A DNA stretch of 64,000 bases from Neorhizobium galegae (GTDB taxonomy: Bacteria > Pseudomonadota > Alphaproteobacteria > Rhizobiales > Rhizobiaceae), in assembly GCF_017877055.1 (NCBI RefSeq), contig NZ_JAGIPG010000003.1, positions 682,001 through 746,000 on the forward strand. The letters run 5' to 3'. Below the pieces are notes generated by a model. It saw only the letters and a list, made by a program, of their open reading frames with translations. It did not search any database and was not told the origin of the DNA. The position numbers and the translations under genes were made by a program. This document shows positions 41,608 to 50,453 of the stretch, piece after piece (positions within the stretch are counted from its first letter, which is position 1; each line of letters begins with the position of its first letter).

Positions 41608-43326
41608 TCACATCATCCCCGTCTGCGCCGCGTGAAGTCTGGTATAGGCGCCGCGTTTGGCGATCAGGTCCTGATGCGTGCCCTCCTCCAGGATGCCGTT
41701 ACCGTCGATGACGACGATGCGGTCGGCGCCCTGGATGGTGGCAAGCCGGTGGGCGATGATCAACGTCGTACGACCTTGCGAGAGCTCGGCAAGCGAGCGC
41801 TGGATGGCGCGTTCCGTCTCGGTGTCGAGCGCGGAGGTCGCCTCGTCCAGGATCAGGATCGGCGGGTTTTTCAGGAACATGCGGGCGATTGCGACGCGCT
41901 GCTTCTGCCCCCCTGAGAGTTTCACGCCGCGCTCGCCGATCAGCGTGTCGAGCTCTTGCGGCAGGCCGGCGAGCATTTCTTCAAGCCGCGCCCGCCGCGC
42001 CGCCTCGATAATATCCGTTTCGCTGGCGCCGAGGCGCCCATAGGCGATGTTTTCACGGAGCGTGCCGCCGAACAGGAAGACGTCCTGCTGGACGATGCCG
42101 ATCTGCTGGCGCAGTGACACCTTCGTCATCCTGCGAATGTCCATGCCGTCGATGGTGATGCTGCCGGCACCGATCTCGTAGAAGCGCGGCAGCAAAGAGC
42201 AGATCGTCGTCTTGCCGGCACCTGATGGACCGACAAAGGCGATCGTTTCGCCGGCGCGGATCGCCAGGTTGACGTTTTCGAGCACCGGCTTGTCCGGGCT
42301 GTAGCCGAAGGAGACGTTCTGATAGGCGATCTCGCCCCTGAGATGATCGATGTCGACCGCATCAGGCGCATCGGCGATATCCGGCTCGGTATCGATCAGT
42401 TCGGTGAAGCGCCGGAAGCCGGCGATGCCCTTCGGATAGGTCTCGATCACCGAATTGATCTTCTCGACCGGGCGGAAGAAGACCCCGACCAGCAGCAGGA
42501 AGCCGATGAAGCCGCCGGCCGTCAGTTCGCCCGACAGCACGAAATAGGCGCCGGCGACCATGACCACCATCTGGGTCAGCCGCATGCTCATGTAGCTGAG
42601 CGAGCTGCTGGCCGCCATAAGCTTGTAGGCATCGAGCTTGACGCGGCGGTAGTTCTGGTTGTCCTGTTCGAAGAGCTTTCGCTCGTGACTCTCGTTGGCG
42701 AAGGCCTGCACCACCCGGATGCCGCCGACATTCTCCTCGATGCGGGCGTTGAAATCGCCGACGCGCTGGAACAGGCGGCGGAAATTATGGGTCATGCGGC
42801 CGCCGAAATGGCTGGTGACCCAGGCGGTCAGCGGCACGACGACGGCGGTGATCAGCGCCAGCTGCCAGTTGACCGAGAACATCAGGGCAAGCGCACCGAT
42901 GAAGGTCATGATCGCGATGAACAGGTCTTCCGGCCCGTGATGGGCGACTTCGCCAATCTCTTCCAGGTCCTTGGTGAGGCGCCCGACGATATGGCCGGTC
43001 TTCTGGTTGTCGAAATAGCTGAACGAGAGTTTCTGCAGGTGGTTGAAGGCCGCCCGGCGCATGTCCGTCTCGATATTGATGCCGAGCATGTGGCCCCAGT
43101 ACGTGACGATCGCCATCAGGCCGGTATTGATCACATAGATAACCAGGAGCGCCGCCGAGGCGAGCAGGATCAGCAGCCATTCCTGGCTGAGGAGAAGCCG
43201 GTCGACGAATAGCTTCACTGCCATCGGAAAGCCTAGTTCCAGCATGCCCGAAATGATCGCACAGCCGAAATCCAGGATGAACAGGCCGCGATAGGGCCGG
43301 TAATAGGCAAAGAAGCGACGAAGCAT
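41608..43326 (-). CDS. ABC exporter, fused permease and ATPase (ABCB/MsbA type)
   Basis: A 572-residue half-transporter from ATG 43326; the open frame upstream to 43797 has no transporter similarity and overlaps the LysR gene. Six membrane helices occupy ~1-310, with the ATPase from ~335: Walker A FVGPSGAGKTT, Q-loop IVQQDVFLFGGTLRENIAYG, signature KLSGGQKQR, Walker B ILILDEATSALD and switch His in IIAHRLAT. It works as a homodimer exporting lipids, drugs or peptides. No partner gene reveals the substrate. Confidence 0.93.
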   Translation of the reverse strand: MLRRFFAYYRPYRGLFILDFGCAIISGMLELGFPMAVKLFVDRLLLSQEWLLILLASAALLVIYVINTGLMAIVTYWGHMLGINIETDMRRAAFNHLQKLSFSYFDNQKTGHIVGRLTKDLEEIGEVAHHGPEDLFIAIMTFIGALALMFSVNWQLALITAVVVPLTAWVTSHFGGRMTHNFRRLFQRVGDFNARIEENVGGIRVVQAFANESHERKLFEQDNQNYRRVKLDAYKLMAASSSLSYMSMRLTQMVVMVAGAYFVLSGELTAGGFIGFLLLVGVFFRPVEKINSVIETYPKGIAGFRRFTELIDTEPDIADAPDAVDIDHLRGEIAYQNVSFGYSPDKPVLENVNLAIRAGETIAFVGPSGAGKTTICSLLPRFYEIGAGSITIDGMDIRRMTKVSLRQQIGIVQQDVFLFGGTLRENIAYGRLGASETDIIEAARRARLEEMLAGLPQELDTLIGERGVKLSGGQKQRVAIARMFLKNPPILILDEATSALDTETERAIQRSLAELSQGRTTLIIAHRLATIQGADRIVVIDGNGILEEGTHQDLIAKRGAYTRLHAAQTGMM

Positions 43327-43451
43327 CGGACACTCTAGGAAATCAATAGATGGAGAAGCAGGAATAGGTTTTTGAAAACGCTTAGCCGGGTTCTCCAGCG
43401 AGGTAAACCTCGGTCTCGTGGTCGCCCGGACAATAGATAGGGTGATAGATA

Positions 43452-44393
43452 TCAGGCGCGGCGGCTGCGCAACAGGGTGCGCGCCGAGGTATGCGGTTCG
43501 GCGAGCTGGTCGGCCTCCAGCGAGGCGAAAAGCCAGTCGATGAACACCCGCACGATCGGCGCCGAACGCATGGCCGGCCGGCAGGCGACGTAGAAGGCGT
43601 CGTTGGCGGGAACGCTCAAGTCGAAAGGAACGACCAGTTCGCCGCGCGCGATCAGCTTGCTGGCGGTGATCGTGTCGCCGAGCGCGATCCCCTGGCCGTG
43701 CAGCGCCGCTTCCGTCGAAAACCGGGCGTCGCCCATGAAATATTGCTGCCGGCGCGGCAGGTCGACGGCATCCGCGGCGGAAAGCCAGGTGTTCCATTCA
43801 CGCCCGTCCGCATCGCCATGCAGCAGGATATGGTCTTCGAGATCGCGCGTCGAACGCAGCGGCCGGCTGTTGAGCAGGGTCGGGCTGGCAACCGGAAAGA
43901 GCTGCAGGTTGCTCCAGAGCCGCGTCCAGGCATCCGGCCAGTTGCCGTCGCCGTAAAGGACGGCAACATCGACATCCGAGGAATGCAGCACGGCCGGATC
44001 ATTGGAGGCGGCGAGCTTCAGCCTGACACCCGGGAACTGCTCTGTAAAGGAATTGAGGCGCGGCACGATCCAGAAGGAGAGAAGTGCCGGCACGCAGGTG
44101 ATCGACAGTTCGCCTGAAGTCGCCGGCCGCTTCATCTGCGCGGTCGCGGCGGCGATCTCACCGAAGGCCTGGCTGACGGCGGGCAGCAAGAGAGCCCCCT
44201 CGGAAGTGAGCTTCAGTCGCTTGGCGCCGCGCTCGAACAGCGAGACCTTGAGCGAGCCTTCCAGCGCTTTGATCTGGTGGCTGACCGCGCCATGGGTAAC
44301 GTTGAGTTCTCGGGCTGCCGCCGAAACCGAGCCTCGGCGGGCCGTCGCCTCGAAGGCGCGCAGCGGATTGAGGGGTGGCAGGCGGTTGGTCAT
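43452..44393 (-). CDS. LysR family transcriptional regulator (GcvA-like)
   Basis: A 313-residue protein. The N-terminus PPLNPLRAFEATARRGSVSAAARELNVTH carries the helix-turn-helix in the form typical of the GcvA subgroup, followed by HGAVSHQIKALE and a periplasmic-binding-like effector domain. It is divergent from the ureohydrolase gene across 170 bases and probably controls the 44564-50345 operon. The effector is likely the transported guanidino or amide compound; inference. Confidence 0.92.
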   Translation of the reverse strand: MTNRLPPLNPLRAFEATARRGSVSAAARELNVTHGAVSHQIKALEGSLKVSLFERGAKRLKLTSEGALLLPAVSQAFGEIAAATAQMKRPATSGELSITCVPALLSFWIVPRLNSFTEQFPGVRLKLAASNDPAVLHSSDVDVAVLYGDGNWPDAWTRLWSNLQLFPVASPTLLNSRPLRSTRDLEDHILLHGDADGREWNTWLSAADAVDLPRRQQYFMGDARFSTEAALHGQGIALGDTITASKLIARGELVVPFDLSVPANDAFYVACRPAMRSAPIVRVFIDWLFASLEADQLAEPHTSARTLLRSRRA

Positions 44394-44563
44394 ATCGATC
44401 CCAAATTGATCTTAAGTGTTAGTTTTTCTCACAGCTACTGCTAGAACAATCTCAATTGCTTTTCCACCCGCACCTGACGGATAATGATGAAAACAAGGGC
44501 GACAAGCCCGGCGGAACAAAAATTAGGCTGCACACAAGCAGCCGGCAGACAGGCGAGGCGATC

Positions 44564-45622
44564 ATGACATTCGACGCGAAGAAGCTCGGCGAATTGCGCG
44601 CAAAATATCTCGACAGCCCCGGCGGCGAGATCTTCGATCCGAAGTTCAAAAAGGTCGGCGAGAAGATCTTCGATAAGGCCGGTACCCGCGTCGCGCCCTA
44701 TGCGGGCATTCCGACACTTCTCGATGCGCCCTACAGGCCGCTCGATGCGGAAAACCCGGATTTCGGCGACCTGCAGGTGGCGATGGTCGGCATGCCGATG
44801 GATCTCGGCGTCACCAACCGGCCAGGTTCGCGCTTCGGGCCCCGGGCGCTGCGCACCATTGAGCGCGTTGGCCCCTACAACCACGTGATGGAATGTGCGC
44901 CGATCTATGAGCTCAACGTGGCCGATATCGGCGACGTGGCTTTCCGCAGCCGATATCGGCTGGAAATGAGCCACGACGACATCGAGAAGCGCATCAACCA
45001 GATCGTTGATGCTGGCGTGCTGCCGCTGTCGGTCGGTGGCGACCATTCGATCACCCATCCGATCCTCAAAGCAGTCGGCAAAAAGACGCCGGTAGGCATG
45101 ATCCATATCGACGCCCATTGCGACACGAGCGGCTTTTTCGACGAGACCAAGTTCCATCATGGCGGACCGTTCCGCAACGCGGTGCTCGACGGCGTGCTCG
45201 ACCCCACCCGGACGATCCAGATCGGCATCCGGGGTGCTGCCGAATACCTCTGGGAGTTCTCCTACGAGTCCGGCATGACAGTCATCCACGCAGAGGAAGT
45301 GACCGGCATGGGGCTTCCGGCGATCATCGAGAAGGCGAAAAAGATCGTCGGCGACGGACCGACCTATGTCTCCTTCGATATCGACAGCCTCGACCCGAGT
45401 TTTGCGCCCGGTACCGGCACGCCGGAGATCGGCGGGCTCACCACCCGCGAAGTGCTGGAGCTGATCCGCGGCCTCAAGGGCATCAACATCGTCGGCGGCG
45501 ACGTAGTCGAGGTCGCACCCCAATATGACGCGACCAACAACACCGCCCATGCGGGCGCCCAGATATTGTTCGAAATTTTGAGCCTGATGGTCTTCAGCCC
45601 TTCCGTGAAGGGCCGCGCCTGA
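44564..45622 (+). CDS. Ureohydrolase family protein (agmatinase/guanidinobutyrase-like)
   Basis: A 352-residue protein from ATG 44564 (AGGCGAGG upstream; longer in-frame starts lack support). The binuclear manganese ligands are in VGGDHSITHP, IHIDAHCDTS and SFDIDSLDPSF. These enzymes split a guanidino group to urea plus an amine. The length, longer than E. coli SpeB (~306), and the N-terminal ~50-residue extension resemble guanidinobutyrase/guanidinopropionase-type members. It leads an operon with a polyamine-like importer and an amidase, which suggests 4-guanidinobutyrate or a related compound, not proven. Confidence 0.88.
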   Translation: MTFDAKKLGELRAKYLDSPGGEIFDPKFKKVGEKIFDKAGTRVAPYAGIPTLLDAPYRPLDAENPDFGDLQVAMVGMPMDLGVTNRPGSRFGPRALRTIERVGPYNHVMECAPIYELNVADIGDVAFRSRYRLEMSHDDIEKRINQIVDAGVLPLSVGGDHSITHPILKAVGKKTPVGMIHIDAHCDTSGFFDETKFHHGGPFRNAVLDGVLDPTRTIQIGIRGAAEYLWEFSYESGMTVIHAEEVTGMGLPAIIEKAKKIVGDGPTYVSFDIDSLDPSFAPGTGTPEIGGLTTREVLELIRGLKGINIVGGDVVEVAPQYDATNNTAHAGAQILFEILSLMVFSPSVKGRA

Positions 45623-45695
45623 CATAAACTGCAGACAACAAGGGAACTCGCCAACCGGGCAAAAACCGGCGGGCCTAAAAACAAAGGAGAAAATC

Positions 45696-46784
45696 ATGCG
45701 TGACATTCTGAACGCCAAACTCGGCCGCCGCGGCGTGCTCGGTGCCGGCCTTGCCGGCGCCTCCATGCTGGCCATGCCCTCGGTGCTGCGCGCCCAGGAG
45801 AAGTCGCTGAAGGTCGGCGTCTATGGCGGCTACTTCAAGGATTCGTTCGACAAGAACATTTTCCCGGACTTCACCAAGGCGACCGGCATCGCCATCGAAT
45901 CCGTCGCCGAGCCGACCGGCGAAGCCTGGCTGGTTCAGCTCGAACAGGCCGCCAAGGCGGGTGCCGCTCCGGCCGACGTCTCGATGATGTCGCAGGTCGC
46001 CATGCTGAAGGGTCAGTCGACCAAGCTCTGGGCACCGCTCGACGCCGCCAAGCTGCCGAACTCCAAGAACCTCATCGACCACTTCGTCAACAAATATCCG
46101 GACGGCAAGATCGCCGGCATCGGTGCCGTTTCCTGGTACATCACGCTGGTGACCAATACGCAGGTCTACAAGGAAGCCCCGACCTCCTGGGCAGCTCTTT
46201 GGGACAAGGCCAATGCCGACAAGCTCGGCCTGCTCGCGCTCGTCTCCAACTCCTTCCTGCTCGAAGTGACGGCAAAGACCTTCATGGGCGGGACCAAGGC
46301 TCTCGACACCGACGAGGGCATCCTCAAGGCGCTCGAAAAGCTCGCGGAAGTGAAGCCGAACGTCCGCCTCTGGTATCGCGACGAAGCGCAGTTCGAACAG
46401 GCGCTGAAGTCGGGCGAAATTCCGATGGGCCAATATTACCACGACGTCACCGGCCTTGCCGCCTCGCAGGGCAGCCCAGTGCGCTCGACCTTCCCGAAGG
46501 AAGGCGGCATCCAGGATTCGGGCTGCTGGGCGCTGTCGCGTGCCTCGAAGAAGAGCGAGGAAGCGCACACGTTCATCAACTACATGTGCCAGCCGGCCAT
46601 TCAGGCGACTCTCTCGCGGAAAGTCGGCACCTCGCCGACCGTCAAGCGCGACCTCCTCGACCTGACCGCCGCCGAATTCGCCTCCGTCTCCTCCGATATC
46701 GAGCCGATCATCCCGCGCTACGATCTCTACCAGACCAAGTCCGACTTCCTGAACCAGAAGTGGACGGAGATGATCGCGGGATAA
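45696..46784 (+). CDS. Polyamine-type ABC transporter substrate-binding protein (PotD/PotF-like)
   Basis: A 362-residue periplasmic protein. The N-terminus AKLGRRGVLGAGLAGASMLA is a Tat-like signal with cleavage probably after LRAQ. The mature part follows the spermidine/putrescine binder plan (LKVGVYGGYFKDSFDKNIFP, FTKATGIAIE, GSPVRSTFPKEGGIQDSGCW). AAAGGAG precedes the ATG. It lies between the ureohydrolase and the ATPase genes, so the ligand is probably a guanidino or amino compound rather than a sugar. Confidence 0.9.
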   Translation: MRDILNAKLGRRGVLGAGLAGASMLAMPSVLRAQEKSLKVGVYGGYFKDSFDKNIFPDFTKATGIAIESVAEPTGEAWLVQLEQAAKAGAAPADVSMMSQVAMLKGQSTKLWAPLDAAKLPNSKNLIDHFVNKYPDGKIAGIGAVSWYITLVTNTQVYKEAPTSWAALWDKANADKLGLLALVSNSFLLEVTAKTFMGGTKALDTDEGILKALEKLAEVKPNVRLWYRDEAQFEQALKSGEIPMGQYYHDVTGLAASQGSPVRSTFPKEGGIQDSGCWALSRASKKSEEAHTFINYMCQPAIQATLSRKVGTSPTVKRDLLDLTAAEFASVSSDIEPIIPRYDLYQTKSDFLNQKWTEMIAG

Positions 46785-46800
46785 GGTCATCATCTGGGCT

Positions 46801-46839
46801 GCCCCTCACCCTTTCCCCCAGGAGGAGAGGGTGAGGGGC
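46801..46839. repeat. RIME-like palindrome between binding-protein and ATPase genes
   Basis: GCCCCTCACCCT (46801-46812) pairs perfectly with AGGGTGAGGGGC (46828-46839). The arms have the GCCCCTCAC ends of rhizobial RIME elements. Its place just after the binding-protein gene means it may also stabilise that part of the mRNA, raising binder over permease expression. Confidence 0.7.
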
Positions 46840-46882
46840 AATTCATGTTATCTACAACCGCCCAAAGACGCGCGGAGACCGA

Positions 46883-47920
46883 ATGTCCGGATTGAACCTC
46901 AGCCACGTGACGAAGCAGTTCGGCAATTTCACGGCCGTCAACGACGTGAGCCTTTCGGTTCCTGATGGCACGTTCGTCTGCCTGCTCGGGCCGTCCGGCT
47001 GCGGCAAGACCACGCTGATGCGGATGATCGCCGGCCTGGATTTGCCGACCGGCGGCTCGATCGAACTCGGTGGGGCCGATATCACCACTGTCCCGACCCA
47101 TAGGCGCGAGCTCGGCATGGTCTTCCAGTCGCTGGCGCTTTTCCCGCACCTGACGGTCGGCGAGAACATCGCCTATTCGCTGCGCATCCGGGGTACGCCC
47201 AAGGACGCCCAGAAAAAACGCGTCGATGAACTGCTGGCGATGATCCATCTGCCGGGCTTTGCAGATCGTTCCGTAGCCAAACTCTCCGGGGGCCAAAGGC
47301 AACGCGTGGCGATCGCGCGCGCGCTCGCCATCTCGCCAAAACTCTTCCTGCTCGACGAGCCGCTATCGGCGCTCGACGCAAAACTGCGCGAGGCGATGCA
47401 GGTGGAGCTGCGCCAGCTGCAGCAGCGGCTCGGCATCACCACCATCGTCGTCACCCATGATCAGCGCGAGGCGATGACGATGGCCGATACGGTCGTCGTC
47501 ATGAACGGCGGCGAGATCCGCCAGGCAGCCGCCCCGGTCGATATCTACCGCCGCCCGGCCGACAGTTTCGTTGCCGACTTCATCGGCCAGACCAACCTCC
47601 TGCCCGTCGAGGCCGATAGCGCCGGCCGCGCCAGTGTACTCGGAGAGGTGGTCGAAGGCATCGCGCTACCCGCCGGCACGGCGAAAGGCCTGTTGTCGGT
47701 CCGGCCGGAAGACGTGCAGCTCACCGCCCCCGGCCACGGCGCTATTGCCGGCACCGTCACCTTCATCCGTGATCTCGGCGGCGCCATCGAAACCTTCATG
47801 GAGGCAGGCGGAGCCCAGGTGATCGCCGTATCCGCGCCGCGCAACCGGCCGGACGTCTCGGTCGGGCAGAGCGTCGGCATAAGGCTCGATCCCGCCACCA
47901 GCGTGGTGCTCGCCAGATGA
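46883..47920 (+). CDS. ABC transporter ATP-binding protein (PotA-like)
   Basis: A 345-residue ATPase: Walker A GPSGCGKTTLMRMI (~36-50), signature KLSGGQRQRVAIARALA, Walker B LFLLDEPLSALD and switch His in VVTHDQREAM, then a C-terminal TOBE/OB domain from ~240 (GLLSVRPEDVQL). It powers the importer formed with the next two permeases. Its stop overlaps the first permease start (ATGA). The TOBE domain often has a regulatory role. Confidence 0.95.
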   Translation: MSGLNLSHVTKQFGNFTAVNDVSLSVPDGTFVCLLGPSGCGKTTLMRMIAGLDLPTGGSIELGGADITTVPTHRRELGMVFQSLALFPHLTVGENIAYSLRIRGTPKDAQKKRVDELLAMIHLPGFADRSVAKLSGGQRQRVAIARALAISPKLFLLDEPLSALDAKLREAMQVELRQLQQRLGITTIVVTHDQREAMTMADTVVVMNGGEIRQAAAPVDIYRRPADSFVADFIGQTNLLPVEADSAGRASVLGEVVEGIALPAGTAKGLLSVRPEDVQLTAPGHGAIAGTVTFIRDLGGAIETFMEAGGAQVIAVSAPRNRPDVSVGQSVGIRLDPATSVVLAR

Positions 47921-48771
47921 GACGCGAACCGCCGCAGCGTCTTGCCGATTACGGACCGCTCTTTTTCCCGGCGGGCATGCTGACCGTATTCTTCGTGGTG
48001 CCCTTCGCCACGATGATCGCCGTATCCTTCTTCCAGCGCGAACAGGGCGGCTTTTATACGGCCGCCTTCGTGTTCGACAATTACGCGCGCTTCCTCAGCC
48101 TGTTCTTCGGCAAGGTGCTCGGGTTTTCGCTGTTCCTCGCCGTCGCGGTCGCCGTCGCCTGCGTGGTAATCGGCATTCCCTTCACCTATCTCCTCTCCCG
48201 CTCGCCCCGAAAAATCCAGATCGTCTGGCTGGTGGCGCTGCTCTCCATCCTTTCGCTTTCGGAAGTGATGATCGGCTTTGCCTGGTCGACGCTGTTTTCA
48301 CGCACCGCCGGCATCACCAACCTGTTCGTCTGGCTGGGGCTGATGGTGCAGCCGCAGGCGCTGACCCCGAGTTTCGGCGCCGTCATGACCGCCATGACCT
48401 ATCAGGCCTTCCCCTATACGGTCCTGGTCCTCTATCCGGCGCTCGTCCGCCTCGACCCGACACTGACGGAAGCGGCGCGCACGCTCGGCGCCTCGCCCGT
48501 CAAAGCCTTCTTCACCGTCGTGGTTCCCGCGCTGCGCAACACCATTCTGGCGACGCTGATCATGGTCTTCATCTTTGCGCTCGGCTCCTATCTGCTGCCG
48601 CAGCTGCTCGGAAGGCCGCAGCACTGGACGCTGTCGGTGCTGATTACCGACCAGGCGATCTACCAGTCGAACATGCCGTTCGCCGCCGCCATGGCCGTCT
48701 TCCTGGTGCTGGTGTCGCTGGCACTGGTGGGGCTTGCGCTTTATGCCGGACAGCAGAGGCAAGCGAAATGA
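47917..48771 (+). CDS. ABC transporter permease (PotB-like)
   Basis: A 284-residue protein with six predicted helices. The EAA loop ALVRLDPTLTEAARTLGASP followed by FFTVVVPALRNTI is clear and marks the contact to the ATPase. Both ends overlap the neighbouring genes by 4 bases, so translation is coupled in the order ATPase-permease-permease. Confidence 0.95.
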   Translation: MRREPPQRLADYGPLFFPAGMLTVFFVVPFATMIAVSFFQREQGGFYTAAFVFDNYARFLSLFFGKVLGFSLFLAVAVAVACVVIGIPFTYLLSRSPRKIQIVWLVALLSILSLSEVMIGFAWSTLFSRTAGITNLFVWLGLMVQPQALTPSFGAVMTAMTYQAFPYTVLVLYPALVRLDPTLTEAARTLGASPVKAFFTVVVPALRNTILATLIMVFIFALGSYLLPQLLGRPQHWTLSVLITDQAIYQSNMPFAAAMAVFLVLVSLALVGLALYAGQQRQAK

Positions 48772-49562
48772 CAGCACTGCGCCGCCTGTTCTTCTTCGTC
48801 GTCGGCCTGTTCCTGGCCCTGCCGCTGATCGTCGTCGCCGGCGTCTCGATCAATGCGCGCCAGACGCTCGCCTTCCCGCCGCAGGGTTTTTCGCTTTCCT
48901 GGTACGGCCAGATATTTACCAATGCCGAATGGCGCAATGCGCTGATCGCCTCGCTGACGCTTGCCGCCTCTTCGGCGCTTCTGGCACTGCTGATCGCCCT
49001 GCCGCTCGCCTGGTTCCTGTGGCGGCGGATCGCGCCCTGGGCCAATATATTCCAGCTTCTCGGCGTCGCGCCCTTCACCCTGCCGCCGGTCATCACCGCG
49101 CTTGGCCTGCTGACCTTCTGGGCGACCACCGGCTTTTACGGCCAACCATGGACGGCGGTGATCAGCCACGGCATCTTCTTCGTCACCCTGCCGCTGGTGA
49201 CCCTGTCGCTCGGCTTTTCGGCCATCGACCGTTCGCTGGTAGAAGCGGCCGCCACGATGGGCGCCGACGACCGCACCGTGTTCCGCACCGTCGTGCTGCC
49301 GCTGATCCTGCCCTATCTCGTCTCGGGTTATGCCTTTGCCTTCGTTCTGTCGCTGAACGAGTATATCGTTGCCTACATGACCGTCGGTTTCACCATGGAA
49401 ACCCTGCCGATCAAGATCTTCAATGCGCTGCGCTACGGCTATACGCCGACCATGGCGGCGGTGACGGTGCTGTTCCTGGTGATCGCGGCAGTGGTCTTCG
49501 GTCTGGTGGCGCGGTTCGGCGACCTGCCGAAACTGCTTGGCGCCATGTCGGACGAGCGCTAA
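48768..49562 (+). CDS. ABC transporter permease (PotC-like)
   Basis: A 264-residue protein with six helices, starting at the ATGA overlap. The PotC features include NARQTLAFPPQGFSLSWYGQ at the first periplasmic loop and the EAA loop FSAIDRSLVEAAATMGADDR. It pairs with the preceding permease. The amidase gene follows 12 bases after its stop. Confidence 0.95.
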   Translation: MTALRRLFFFVVGLFLALPLIVVAGVSINARQTLAFPPQGFSLSWYGQIFTNAEWRNALIASLTLAASSALLALLIALPLAWFLWRRIAPWANIFQLLGVAPFTLPPVITALGLLTFWATTGFYGQPWTAVISHGIFFVTLPLVTLSLGFSAIDRSLVEAAATMGADDRTVFRTVVLPLILPYLVSGYAFAFVLSLNEYIVAYMTVGFTMETLPIKIFNALRYGYTPTMAAVTVLFLVIAAVVFGLVARFGDLPKLLGAMSDER

Positions 49563-49574
49563 AGGAAAAAGCCC

Positions 49575-50345
49575 ATGAAGATCGCCGGTTTCCAGATGCA
49601 GCCTGTCGTCGGTGACGTCGAGGCGAACCTCGCCAAGATCGAAGCGGCGGCCGAAAAGGCTGCCGCCAAGGGCGCGGCACTGCTGATCGCGCCGGAACTG
49701 GCGCTGACCGGTTATGGCGCGGCGGAGGAATTTCCCGATCTCGCCACGCCCGCCCATGGCCCGGTGACCGACCGGCTGTCGGAGATCGCCGCGAACCATG
49801 GGCTCGCGATCGTCGCGGGCTTTGCCGAAAAGACCTTCGAAAACACCTTCAACAGCATCTTCTTCACCGACGGCAGAGGCCAGACGGCCGTCTACCGCAA
49901 ATGCAACCTCTACGGTCCCTATGAACGCAAGTGGTTCGCCCAGGAAGACCGCCGACAGGTTCTGGTCACGCTCGGGGGCATCAGACTCGGCTTCCTGATC
50001 TGCTACGACGTCGAGTTCCCGGAAAACGTCCGGCAACTGGCAAAGGGCGGCGCCGATCTTATCGTCGTGCCTACGGCGCTGCCGACCGGCTGGTCGGGTC
50101 AGTTCATCGCCGAACACATGATCCCGGTCCGCGCCTTCGAGAACCAGGTTTTTGTCGCCTATATCAATCACGCCGGCTCCGACGATCTGTTCGCCTATGC
50201 CGGCCTGTCGCGGATTGCGGCACCGGACGGCAAGCTGATTGCCGAGGCGCCTGCCGAAGGTGAGGCCCTGATCATCGCCGAGATCGACCCGGCGGCTTAC
50301 GCGCTGTCGCGGGCGGAAAACACCTATCTCGCAGATCTGGTATGA
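49575..50345 (+). CDS. Nitrilase-superfamily amidase (omega-amide/carbamoyl hydrolase)
   Basis: A 256-residue protein with the Glu-Lys-Cys triad: Glu41 in APELALTGYG, Lys109 in YRKCNLYG and Cys143 in FLICYDVEFPE. The RKCNLYGPYERKWF segment resembles enzymes acting on short linear amides such as 5-aminovaleramide or 4-guanidinobutyramide. Together with the ureohydrolase it would give guanidinobutyramide to guanidinobutyrate to GABA plus urea; this pathway is inference. AAGGA precedes the start, and it ends the operon. Confidence 0.88.
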   Translation: MKIAGFQMQPVVGDVEANLAKIEAAAEKAAAKGAALLIAPELALTGYGAAEEFPDLATPAHGPVTDRLSEIAANHGLAIVAGFAEKTFENTFNSIFFTDGRGQTAVYRKCNLYGPYERKWFAQEDRRQVLVTLGGIRLGFLICYDVEFPENVRQLAKGGADLIVVPTALPTGWSGQFIAEHMIPVRAFENQVFVAYINHAGSDDLFAYAGLSRIAAPDGKLIAEAPAEGEALIIAEIDPAAYALSRAENTYLADLV

Positions 50346-50410
50346 GTTCCAGGCCGGATATATGGCCCTCAAGTCAATACGACCTTAGCTAAACTCCCAT
50401 TTCCTTTGAT

Positions 50411-50441
50411 AATGTTGTATAGCATTCGACGCTACAGCATT
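50411..50441. promoter_or_regulatory. Inverted repeat before the gldA-type gene
   Basis: AATGTTGTATAGC (50411-50423) mirrors GCTACAGCATT (50431-50441) as an imperfect inverted repeat, both arms sharing AATGYTGTA with two extra bases in one arm. It lies 13 bases before the start codon, at a position where a repressor would block transcription or translation; the IclR protein encoded downstream is a candidate. Confidence 0.4.
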
Positions 50442-50453
50442 CCGGGGGGAGTC

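Noticed and set aside
41608..43797. Longer N-terminus for the ABC exporter
   Set aside because: The extra ~157 residues overlap the LysR gene antisense and lack transporter similarity; start at 43326 fits the family.
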